Of a DNA stretch of 64,000 nt, positions 1 through 7,363 are shown in pieces. The notes under the pieces are model-generated. The model was given only the letters and a program-made list of their open reading frames with translations, did not search any database and was not told the origin of the DNA. Source of the DNA: Shinella sp. SUS2 (GTDB lineage Bacteria > Pseudomonadota > Alphaproteobacteria > Rhizobiales > Rhizobiaceae). A program made the translations under genes and the position numbers. Within the stretch, counting starts at the first letter, position 1; the number at the start of each line of letters is the position of its first letter. Location of the stretch: contig NZ_KQ410735.1 of assembly GCF_001262505.1 (NCBI RefSeq), positions 2,798 through 66,797 of the forward strand, given 5' to 3'.

Positions 1-117
1 GCCGACGGCACCGTGAAAAACGTCCCCCTCCTCTGCCGTATCGATACACTCGACGAGGTCACATACATGAACAACGGCGGTATCCTGCAAACCGTCCTAA
101 GAGACCTCGCAGCTTGA
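1..117 (+). CDS. acnA: Aconitate hydratase, C-terminal end (partial)
   Basis: Only the last 38 codons lie in the window; the gene enters from the left and stops with TGA at 115-117. The tail contains VPLLCRIDTLDEV followed by NNGGILQTVLRDLAA, which matches the conserved C-terminus of AcnA-type aconitases, the TCA-cycle enzymes that isomerise citrate to isocitrate in the cytoplasm. Catalytic and iron-sulfur residues lie outside the window. A terminator-like hairpin follows at 254-288. The identification rests on recognising a short but very conserved tail, so an IRP1-like aconitase of the same superfamily is the only realistic alternative. Confidence 0.85.
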   Translation, partial: ADGTVKNVPLLCRIDTLDEVTYMNNGGILQTVLRDLAA

Positions 118-140
118 ACGGTTTCAGTGCCCCACCCACC

Positions 141-220
141 GCCATCATCCTCGGGTTTAACCCGAGGATCCATGCGGCACCTGCGGCTGTGGATGGCCGG
201 GTCAAGCCCGACCATGACGG
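141..220. repeat. Rhizobial intergenic palindromic (RIME-like) repeat
   Basis: Two palindromic modules stand in tandem: ATCCTCGGG-TTTAA-CCCGAGGAT at about 146-169 and GGCCGGGTCAAGCCCGACC at about 194-213, joined by a short linker. The architecture and wording (CCTCGGG..CCCGAGG, CCGGGTCAAGCCCG, CATGACGG) resemble the multi-copy Rhizobium intergenic mosaic elements found between genes in Rhizobiaceae. It lies between acnA and the next gene, upstream of the acnA terminator, so it would be transcribed. The family assignment is from memory; copy number elsewhere in the genome is unknown. Confidence 0.6.
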
Positions 221-253
221 AGGGGAGGTTGGGCGGACTTGATCAACAGTCTC

Positions 254-288
254 ATGCCGGGGTTGCAAACCCCGGCATTTCTATTTTC
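254..288 (+). terminator. Rho-independent terminator after acnA
   Basis: ATGCCGGGGTT and AACCCCGGCAT form a stem with a GCA loop (254-278), followed by TTTCTATTTT. It lies about 140 bp after the acnA stop, downstream of the palindromic repeat. Confidence 0.75.
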
Positions 289-397
289 CGGAGCATTTTT
301 CTCAGCTATGAAGCTCACTCCATCGTGACTTCCTGTTGAAGCGGCAAGCGCGTATGACGGGCTCAAAAGGCTGGCCACGGCCGGCGCTCCACTGGAA

Positions 398-1165
398 ATG
401 ATCATGCCGAGACCGCATATATCGCACTGTCTGGCGATCCTGCTGATGCTGGGAGCCGGCATTGACGCTGCCCATGCCGGGGAGACCATTCGTCCCAAGG
501 GTGTCGTCGAGCTGTTCACCAGCCAGGGGTGCTCGTCCTGCCCGCCCGCCGACAAGGCGCTGGAGACGCTGGCGCGCGAGGGCGAGGTGGTCGCGCTCTC
601 CTACCATGTCGATTACTGGAACTATCTCGGCTGGGCCGACACGCTCGCCTCCAAGGACAATACCGACCGGCAATATGCCTATGCCCGCATGTTCGGCCGC
701 AACGGCGTCTACACGCCGCAAGCCGTGCTGAACGGCCGCGAGCACATCAACGGCGCCGACATCACCGGCATCCGCTCGCGGATCAGCGCCATGCCCGGCG
801 AGAGCAAGGGCCTCGAAGTGCCTGTCGATGTCGAGGTGAAGAACGACGAACTGCGCATCCGCGTCGGCCCCGGCGAAGGCAAGGCCAACATCGTCATCGC
901 CTATTTCGAGCGCGAGCGCACGATCAACATCGACAAGGGCGAGAACCGCGGCAAGACCGTGAACTACTGGCACGCCGTCACCGACATGGAGACGATCGGC
1001 ATGTGGGAGGGCAAGGAGACCAACCTGGTCCTGCCTGCCGACATGCTGAAGAAGAAAAAGAAGTCCGGCGGCTGCGCCGTGCTGCTCCAGCGCATGCGCA
1101 CGGCCGATACGCCCGGCGCCATCCTGGGCGCGACGGTGCTGACCGGCGACAAGGCTACGCGATAA
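398..1165 (+). CDS. Exported DUF1223 thioredoxin-fold protein
   Basis: A 255-residue protein with an N-terminal signal peptide (hydrophobic stretch about residues 11-20, cleavage near AHA|G at 27). The mature part begins with VVELFTSQGCSSCPPADKAL, the hallmark of DUF1223. This is a thioredoxin-like family with a CxxC pair (C45, C48) and a cis-proline-like YTPQAV near residue 107. A lysine-rich run lies near residue 214. DUF1223 proteins are periplasmic and of unknown activity; a redox role is suggested only by fold and CxxC. The start may be ATG 398 or ATG 404 two codons later; neither has a strong ribosome binding site. It appears monocistronic, followed by a 408-bp gap. Confidence 0.85.
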   Translation: MIMPRPHISHCLAILLMLGAGIDAAHAGETIRPKGVVELFTSQGCSSCPPADKALETLAREGEVVALSYHVDYWNYLGWADTLASKDNTDRQYAYARMFGRNGVYTPQAVLNGREHINGADITGIRSRISAMPGESKGLEVPVDVEVKNDELRIRVGPGEGKANIVIAYFERERTINIDKGENRGKTVNYWHAVTDMETIGMWEGKETNLVLPADMLKKKKKSGGCAVLLQRMRTADTPGAILGATVLTGDKATR

Positions 1166-1573
1166 CATCCGCATAGGGCACAGCGCCTGCGGGTGCCTTG
1201 CGGAAACAGCTTGGGAAAAACGAACAACCTGGAGCGCGCAAGCGTTTCAGGGGAGGTCCGGTCCGGCTTCTTCGAGGGGCTTGGGGCTTGAGGGTTCGAA
1301 GAAAGACGGACCGGACCTGGACGAAGTCACCGGCAACGGAATACAGGGCGACTTCGACAGACGCCGCCCGTACCGCGCCGGCTTCCCGCACAAGGCAGCG
1401 GGCCGGTACAAGCTGCGACCGGCGAACTCTCTCCTGTAATTTGGGCGTCTGTTTGTCTGAATTGCGGCGAGACGGATTTTTGCGAAACCGCCCGGATCGA
1501 CCAGCCGCCTTGCATTTCGACACCGCTCAGGCACACTGTCATCGAGCCGTCATGCACCAAGCGCGGAGATTCG
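1166..1573. other. 408-bp gap with nested inverted repeats, possible structured RNA
   Basis: No convincing gene lies here; the open frames lack coding character and overlap the neighbouring gene out of frame. The gap is rich in secondary structure. Arms at 1254-1275 and 1296-1318 (AGGTCCGGTCCG...CGGACCGGACCT plus CTTCTTCGA/TCGAAGAAAG) form a stem of about 20 bp with a 20-nt loop. Farther on, ACAGACGCC (1357-1365) pairs with GGCGTCTGT (1444-1452), enclosing GTACCG/CGGTAC (1370-1375/1404-1409) and CCCGC/GCGGG (1385-1389/1398-1402). This could be a small RNA, a leader of the downstream gene or a decayed repeat. No known RNA family was recognised. Confidence 0.4.
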
Positions 1574-1948
1574 ATGACCGACCAGCCGGATTTGCAGGCT
1601 TCCAACGTCGTGGTCGACCTGCTGGACTATCGAAACGGCAGGGATCCGCTGCCGGTGACCTTCCATCGACGCGAGCTCGACGCAATCCTCTGGGTCTACG
1701 GCCGCATGGTCGGCGAGGGAGAGTGGCGGGACTATGCCATCGACCATCTGCGCGACAGGGCGGTGTTCTCTGTCTTCAAGCGTTCCGGCGAAATGCCGCT
1801 CTACCGAATCGAGAAAAACCCCAAGCTCGCTGCCAAGCAGGGTGCCTACAGCGTCATCAACACACACGGCACCATCCTGAAGCGCGGCCATGAGCTGAAA
1901 CAGGTGCTGAAGGTCTTCGACAAGGTGCTCCGTCTCGTCGAGACGTGA
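1574..1948 (+). CDS. DUF2794 domain protein
   Basis: A 124-residue protein matching the alphaproteobacterial DUF2794 family over its whole length. Characteristic segments are VTFHRRELDAILWVYGRMVGEG and the C-terminal KNPKLAAKQGAYSVI region. There is no signal peptide or membrane segment, so it is probably cytoplasmic. The function of the family is not known. The ATG at 1574 is preceded by GGAG six bases upstream, which supports this start over the longer frame reading in from 1198. The gene converges on the GNAT gene with only 4 bp between the stop codons, so the two may terminate into each other. Confidence 0.85.
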   Translation: MTDQPDLQASNVVVDLLDYRNGRDPLPVTFHRRELDAILWVYGRMVGEGEWRDYAIDHLRDRAVFSVFKRSGEMPLYRIEKNPKLAAKQGAYSVINTHGTILKRGHELKQVLKVFDKVLRLVET

Positions 1949-1952
1949 AGCC

Positions 1953-2504
1953 TTACGCCATCGTTCCCGGAAAAACCGCCGCCGACGGCTCGGTTTGCGC
2001 ACCGTCGCCGAGCGCGCGCTGCATGAAGACCGTGTCGAGCCAGCGCCCGTGCTTGAAGCCGGTTGCCGTCATGTGACCGCTGTGCACGAAACCCGCCGCG
2101 CTGTGCACGGCGATGGAGGCGGGGTGCGCCCCACCGATGACCGCCACCATCTGCCGGAAGCCGAGCTCCGTGCAGCGGCGGATCAGTTCGGCCAGCAGCG
2201 CCTTGCCGACGCCCTTGCCGCGTGCTTCCGGCGCCAGATAGACCGAATCCTCGACCAGCCAGCGATAGGCCGGCCGCGTGCGGAAGGCCGACGCATAGGC
2301 ATAACCGAGGATGAGGCCGGTCTGCTCCACCGCAACGATGTAGGGATAGCCCCTGTCGGTGATCGCCTTGAATCGAACTTCCATCTCGTCGAGCGACGGC
2401 GGGTCGATCTCGTAGCTCGCCACCCCGTTCAGCACGGATTCGCGGTAGATTTCGGTGAAGGCGGAAATATCGCCGAGGGCGGCGGTGCGGATGACGAAGC
2501 TCAT
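1953..2504 (-). CDS. GNAT N-acetyltransferase, phosphinothricin/MnaT-like
   Basis: A 183-residue acetyltransferase. The acetyl-CoA binding motif A is ARGKGVGKAL at residues 94-103. The N-terminal part (FTEIYRESVLNGVASYE) and the region SAAGFVHSGHMTATGFKHGRWLDT are typical of the PAT/YncA (MnaT) subgroup, which acetylates phosphinothricin, methionine sulfoximine or related amino acids. The natural substrate here cannot be told. The ATG has GAGG five bases upstream on the minus strand. It lies downstream of pyc on the same strand but behind a terminator-like hairpin, so it probably has its own promoter in the 140-bp gap. Confidence 0.85.
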   Translation of the reverse strand: MSFVIRTAALGDISAFTEIYRESVLNGVASYEIDPPSLDEMEVRFKAITDRGYPYIVAVEQTGLILGYAYASAFRTRPAYRWLVEDSVYLAPEARGKGVGKALLAELIRRCTELGFRQMVAVIGGAHPASIAVHSAAGFVHSGHMTATGFKHGRWLDTVFMQRALGDGAQTEPSAAVFPGTMA

Positions 2505-2571
2505 GGAAGCCTCAAGGTCTCGAAGGCGATTTCAGAAAAAGCGAGCGCCGGTTTTGCGTCCGAAACGGCCT

Positions 2572-2617
2572 GAAAACAAGAGAAGGATGTGGAATGGAGC
2601 GCCCATCCCACATCCTT
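2572..2617 (-). terminator. Terminator-like hairpin after pyc
   Basis: AAGGATGTGG (2583-2592) and CCACATCCTT (2608-2617) form a 10-bp stem. On the minus strand it is followed by CTCTTGTTTTC, a moderately U-rich tail, about 30 bp after the pyc stop codon. Confidence 0.55.
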
Positions 2618-2645
2618 TCTCGATTTTACGTCCTCACACCGCCGG

Positions 2646-5600
2646 TCAGGCGCCGTAGACGATCAGCAGGTCCTTGGCATCGATCTGGTCGCCGGCGCGC
2701 ACCAGAACCTCGGAAATCGTGCCGTCCTTTTCCGCATGCAGCGCCGTTTCCATCTTCATCGCCTCGATGGAGAGCAGCACGTCACCGGCCTTGACCGACT
2801 GGCCGGCCGAAACCGAGACCGTCGAGATGACGCCGGGCATCGGCGCGCCGAGATGCGCGGCATTGGCGGTATCGGCCTTCCGGCGCACGGCCGAGGTGGC
2901 GGCACGGTTGCGATCCGGCACCTTGATGAGGCGCGGCTGGCCGTTCAGCTCGAAGAACACCTTGACCATGCCCTGCGCGTCCGGCTCGCTCCTCGCCTGG
3001 TGCAGAATGACGAGGGACTTGCCCTTCTCGATTTCCGGCTGGAGCTCCTCACCCGGCGCAAGCCCGTAGAAATAGGCCGGCGTCGGCAGCACGCTGACCG
3101 GACCATACATGTCGGCGGCCGTTGCGTAGTCGGTGAAGACCTTCGGATACATCAGATACGAGGCGAACTCGAAATCGTCGACCTTGCGCTCCAGCTTGTC
3201 TTCGATCGCCTTGCGCTCGGCATCGAGATCGGCGGCCGGCAGCAGCGAGCCGGGCACGGCCGTATAGGCCGCCTCGCCCTTCAACGCCTTCTTCTGGAGG
3301 CCTGCCGGCCAGCCGCCCGGGGGCTGGCCGAGGTCGCCCTTCAGCATGGAGACGACGGAATCCGGGAAGGCGATGTCTTTTGCCGGGTTTTCCACGTCGG
3401 CCACGGTGAGATCCTGGCTGACCATCATCAGCGCCATGTCGCCGACCACCTTGGACGACGGCGTCACCTTGACGATGTCGCCGAACATCTGGTTGGCGTC
3501 GGCATAGGCCTGGGCGACACGGTGCCACTTGGTCTCGAGGCCGAGCGAGCGCGCCTGTTCCTTGAGATTGGTGAACTGGCCGCCCGGCATCTCGTGCAGG
3601 TAGACTTCCGAGGCCGGCCCCTTGAGGTCGCTTTCAAAGGCAGCGTACTGGAAGCGGACGGCCTCCCAGTAGAAGGAAATGCGACGGATCCATTCCGGAT
3701 CAAGGCCCGGATCCCGTTCGGACCCCTTCAACGCCTCGACGATCGAGCCGAGGCAAGGCTGGGACGTGTTGCCGGACAGTGCGTCCATCGCCGCATCCAC
3801 CACGTCGGCACCGGCTTCGACGGCCGCAAGCACGGTCGCGGCCGCGATACCCGACGTGTCGTGGGTATGGAAATGGATCGGCAGGTCCGTTGCCTCGCGC
3901 AGCGCCTTGAAGAGCACGCGCGCGGCCGCCGGCTTCAGGAGACCGGCCATATCCTTGACCGCGATCATATGAGCGCCGGCCTTTTCGAGATCACTCGCAA
4001 GGGCCGTGTAGTATTTCAGGTCGTATTTCGGGCGGGCGGAATTGAGAAGGTCGCCGGTATAGCAGATCGCCGCCTCGCAGATGCGGTTCTCCTCCGCCAC
4101 CGCGTCCATCGACACACGCATGTTGTCGACCCAGTTGAGGCAGTCGAAGACGCGAAAAACGTCGATGCCGCCCTTCGCCGCCTGACGGACGAAGTATTTG
4201 ACGACATTGTCGGGATAATTCTTGTAGCCGACGCCGTTCGCCCCGCGCAGCAACATCTGGAGCAGCAGGTTCGGCGCGTCCTCGCGGATGCGGGCGAGGC
4301 GATCCCACGGGTCTTCCGTCAGGAAGCGCATGGAGACGTCGAAGGTGGCGCCCCCCCAACATTCCAGCGAGAAGAGCTGCGGCAACGCCCGCGCATAGGT
4401 ACCGGCGACACGCGCGATGTCGTGGGTGCGCATGCGGGTGGCCAGCAGCGACTGGTGGCCATCGCGCATGGTCGTATCGGTGAGGAAGACCTGGTTCTGC
4501 GCGCGCACCCATTCGGCGAACTTCTTCGGCCCGAGCTCATCGAGCTTCTGCTTGGTGCCGGCGGGGATATCGCCCTCGATGAAGGGCACGACGGGCTTGG
4601 CGACATCGGCCGGCGGCTTCGGACGGCCCTTGGCTTCCGGGTGGCCGTTGACGGTGACGTCGGCGAGATAGGTGAGCAGTTTCGTCGCGCGGTCCTGGCG
4701 CTTCACCTGCTGGAAGAGCTCCGGCGTCGTGTCGATGAAGCGGGTCGTATAGCTGTTGTCGCGGAATTTCTCGTGGCCGATGATCGCCTCGAGGAAGGTG
4801 AGATTGGTGGCGACACCGCGGATGCGGAACTCGCGCAGCGCGCGGTCCATGCGGGTGATGGCCTCCAACGGCCCCGGCGCCCAGGCCGTGACCTTGACGA
4901 GCAGCGGATCGTAGAAGCGGGTGATGACCGCGCCCGGATAGGCCGTGCCGCCGTCCAGACGGATGCCGAAGCCGGAGGCCGAGCGGTAGCCGGTGATGCG
5001 GCCATAGTCGGGAATGAAGTTCTGTTCCGGGTCTTCCGTGGTGATGCGGCACTGCAGCGCATGCCCATTGAGGCGGATGTCTTCCTGCTTGGGAACGCCG
5101 GATTCCGGCGTGCCGATCGCCTCGCCGTCGAGGATGTGAATCTGCGCCTTGACGATGTCGATGCCAGTCACGACCTCCGTGACGGTGTGCTCGACCTGGA
5201 TGCGCGGGTTCACCTCGATGAAGTAGAACTTTCCGGTATCGACATCCATCAGGTACTCGACCGTGCCGGCGCCGACATAGTTGGTCGCCCGGGCGATCTT
5301 CAGCGAATAGTCGGCCAGTTCCTGGCGCTGCGCCTGGGAAAGGTAAGGCGCAGGCGCCCGCTCGACGACCTTCTGGTTACGGCGCTGGATGGAGCAGTCA
5401 CGCTCGAAGAGATGCACGACATTGCCGTGGGTGTCGCCGAGGATCTGGCTTTCGACGTGACGAGCGCGCTCGACGAGCTTTTCAAGATAGACCTCGTCCT
5501 TGCCGAAGGCGGCCTTGGCCTCGCGCTTGGCTTCCGTCACCTCGCGGATCAGGTCCTTCGGGTCGCGGATGGCGCGCATGCCGCGTCCGCCGCCGCCCCA

Positions 5601-6104
5601 GGAGGCCTTGAGCATGACGGGATAGCCGATTTCGGCGGCCAGACGGTGGATTTCCGTCTCGTCATCCGGCAGCGGATCGGTGGCGGGCACGACGGGTACG
5701 CCGACGGAAATGGCGAGATTGCGCGCCGCGACCTTGTTGCCGAGCTGGCGCATCGTATCGGGCCGCGGGCCGATGAAGGTGATGCCGGCAGCATCGCACG
5801 CATCGACGAATTCCGGGCTTTCCGACAGAAGGCCGTAGCCGGGATGGATGGCATCCGCGCCGGAAAGCCTGGCGACGCGGATCACCTCGTCGATCGACAG
5901 GTAGCTCTCGATGGGGCCGAGATCCCGCGAAAGATGCGAGCCGCGGCCGATCTGGTAGCTTTCGTCCGCCTTGAAGCGATGCAGCGCCAGTTTATCCTCT
6001 TCCGCCCATATCGCGACCGTTTTGAGCCCCAGTTCATTGGCCGCGCGGAACACGCGAATGGCGATTTCAGAACGGTTGGCGACAAGGATCTTGGAAATGG
6101 GCAA
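2646..6104 (-). CDS. pyc: Pyruvate carboxylase
   Basis: A 1152-residue single-chain pyruvate carboxylase that makes oxaloacetate from pyruvate, bicarbonate and ATP to refill the TCA cycle. Domains in order: biotin carboxylase (1 to about 450, with the ATP-grasp glycine loop KASWGGGGRGM near 170), carboxyltransferase (about 535-800, opening with DTTMRDGHQS near 541), a PYC/OADA tetramerisation segment, and a C-terminal biotinyl domain with EAMKME at 1114-1119 (K1117 is the expected biotin site). The length fits the family. The start is TTG, chosen because GAGGAG lies about seven bases upstream and the protein begins MPISKILVANR as in relatives. An orphan LuxR regulator gene lies 217 bp upstream on the same strand. 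Confidence 0.97.
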   Translation of the reverse strand: MPISKILVANRSEIAIRVFRAANELGLKTVAIWAEEDKLALHRFKADESYQIGRGSHLSRDLGPIESYLSIDEVIRVARLSGADAIHPGYGLLSESPEFVDACDAAGITFIGPRPDTMRQLGNKVAARNLAISVGVPVVPATDPLPDDETEIHRLAAEIGYPVMLKASWGGGGRGMRAIRDPKDLIREVTEAKREAKAAFGKDEVYLEKLVERARHVESQILGDTHGNVVHLFERDCSIQRRNQKVVERAPAPYLSQAQRQELADYSLKIARATNYVGAGTVEYLMDVDTGKFYFIEVNPRIQVEHTVTEVVTGIDIVKAQIHILDGEAIGTPESGVPKQEDIRLNGHALQCRITTEDPEQNFIPDYGRITGYRSASGFGIRLDGGTAYPGAVITRFYDPLLVKVTAWAPGPLEAITRMDRALREFRIRGVATNLTFLEAIIGHEKFRDNSYTTRFIDTTPELFQQVKRQDRATKLLTYLADVTVNGHPEAKGRPKPPADVAKPVVPFIEGDIPAGTKQKLDELGPKKFAEWVRAQNQVFLTDTTMRDGHQSLLATRMRTHDIARVAGTYARALPQLFSLECWGGATFDVSMRFLTEDPWDRLARIREDAPNLLLQMLLRGANGVGYKNYPDNVVKYFVRQAAKGGIDVFRVFDCLNWVDNMRVSMDAVAEENRICEAAICYTGDLLNSARPKYDLKYYTALASDLEKAGAHMIAVKDMAGLLKPAAARVLFKALREATDLPIHFHTHDTSGIAAATVLAAVEAGADVVDAAMDALSGNTSQPCLGSIVEALKGSERDPGLDPEWIRRISFYWEAVRFQYAAFESDLKGPASEVYLHEMPGGQFTNLKEQARSLGLETKWHRVAQAYADANQMFGDIVKVTPSSKVVGDMALMMVSQDLTVADVENPAKDIAFPDSVVSMLKGDLGQPPGGWPAGLQKKALKGEAAYTAVPGSLLPAADLDAERKAIEDKLERKVDDFEFASYLMYPKVFTDYATAADMYGPVSVLPTPAYFYGLAPGEELQPEIEKGKSLVILHQARSEPDAQGMVKVFFELNGQPRLIKVPDRNRAATSAVRRKADTANAAHLGAPMPGVISTVSVSAGQSVKAGDVLLSIEAMKMETALHAEKDGTISEVLVRAGDQIDAKDLLIVYGA

Positions 6105-6321
6105 GTCGGACTCCTCAATGACTTGGAAGCGGGAAATGCTGCACCCGCGAAGAGAATTATTAGCGGGTAATTTTCAAAGTTCAATTTTGGAGTCGCCATC
6201 CGGCGAAAGATTTGCGGCGGAGAGCGCAATTTCTGCAAAGACAGGCCGGTGCCGGCGCAAGGCTCTTGCGCAGATCAATGAGGATACGGCGTTTTCGTAA
6301 AGCGCGGTTCGCCACGAAGGC

Positions 6322-7062
6322 TCAGGAGACGAGCCCCAGCCGGAAGGCAATGGCGATGGCATGGTGCCGGTTGCGCGCACCGAGCTTTTCCTGGATGCCG
6401 TTCATGTACCAGTCCACCGTATGGCTGGATATGCCGAGAACACGGCCGATGTCGTGGGAGGTCATGCCTTCGGCAAGCAGGCTGAGCGCCTCCATTTCGC
6501 GGCGCGTCAATTCCACATCCACCACCGCCGAAAGACGGGCGGCAGCGTCCGGATCGGCGGCATGGATGAGCTTCCAGTAGAGCCGTCGCGCGATGCTGTC
6601 GAACAGCCCGACCTCCACGCTCTCCAGATCGATCGGCTTGCCGCCGAGGCTGAGGCTGCCGAGAAGCCCCCGGCGGCCGTGAACGGGGAAGACGTAGCCA
6701 TCCTCCAGCCCATTCTGGCGCGCATCCACCATCATGCGCTCCATGCGCTTGCGATGCGGGCTGAGGCGGAAGGCACCGAGCGTGTCGCGCCAGCGGAAAC
6801 CTGCCTGCGCATGGCCGAGATAACGCACCGTCGGATCGACCTGCATATAGCGCTTGCGCATATAGGTTTCCGGCCAGCCCTTGGGCCAGTGGCCGGCAAG
6901 CAAGAGGCTCGGCGGATCTTCCACCGGCTTCGGCGCCTGGAGAAGCCCGTAGTAGTCGAACCCATACAACTTGATGAGACGTTCGAACTCGGCCGTGGTT
7001 TCCTCCCGGCCGCGCAACTCGTCGATCAGTGCAAGAAACTGCACCAGCAAGTTGATCTTCAT
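6322..7062 (-). CDS. Orphan LuxR-type quorum-sensing regulator
   Basis: A 246-residue transcription factor with an N-terminal autoinducer-binding domain (about 15-165) and a C-terminal LuxR helix-turn-helix (about 184-244; LTRREMEALSLLAEG, then SSHTVDWYMNGIQEKLG). Residues that line acyl-homoserine-lactone pockets in TraR-like proteins appear to be present: W63, Y67, D76-P77 and W91. A lactone ligand is therefore plausible. No luxI-type synthase gene is in the window, so it is a LuxR solo here. Such solos include ExpR in Sinorhizobium and VjbR in Brucella; which one, if any, is orthologous is not settled. GCGGGG lies just upstream of the ATG. Confidence 0.85.
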   Translation of the reverse strand: MKINLLVQFLALIDELRGREETTAEFERLIKLYGFDYYGLLQAPKPVEDPPSLLLAGHWPKGWPETYMRKRYMQVDPTVRYLGHAQAGFRWRDTLGAFRLSPHRKRMERMMVDARQNGLEDGYVFPVHGRRGLLGSLSLGGKPIDLESVEVGLFDSIARRLYWKLIHAADPDAAARLSAVVDVELTRREMEALSLLAEGMTSHDIGRVLGISSHTVDWYMNGIQEKLGARNRHHAIAIAFRLGLVS

Positions 7063-7363
7063 GTGCCCCGCGCTTGAATAGCTTTGTTAAGCAACTGATA
7101 AAGCTGAACCCGGCCGCAATCGACCCAAGCGCCCCATTCATTGTCCCCATCTGACAGATGGCAGGAAGGCGGCGGGAAAATCAATCGCTTTGCATGCATG
7201 GCAGACCTGAAATCGCATAATCACGCAAGATTTCACCCGAGTCATGAAATTTGCTTGACTGGGAAGAACTTTTGCCTCTTCCGCTGATTAATACGCTGAG
7301 CCAAGGGACAGAAGGTGCCAACGCTGCACCGCACAACAGGTATCGCCGGAAAGGCCCGCATTC
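7063..7363. promoter_or_regulatory. Divergent promoter region of luxR-type gene and ndvA
   Basis: This 301-bp gap separates the minus-strand regulator and the plus-strand exporter gene, so promoters for both must lie here. An imperfect inverted repeat, GCAAGATTTCA (7225-7235) and TGAAATTTGC (7245-7254), about 110 bp upstream of ndvA, could be a protein binding site. No convincing -35/-10 pair was identified. Confidence 0.4.

Noticed and set aside
302-1174. Minus-strand frame opposite the DUF1223 gene
   Set aside because: Histidine/alanine-rich shadow with no motif; the plus-strand protein has a signal peptide and a family match.
1198-1893. 231-codon plus-strand frame before and within the DUF2794 gene
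   Set aside because: It overlaps the DUF2794 gene out of frame and has arginine-rich, non-protein-like composition.
2589-6170. Long plus-strand open frame antisense to pyc (over 1190 codons)
   Set aside because: It is a mirror of pyc codon bias. Its translation is rich in R, G, H, D and L with no recognisable domain, while the minus strand encodes a full pyruvate carboxylase.
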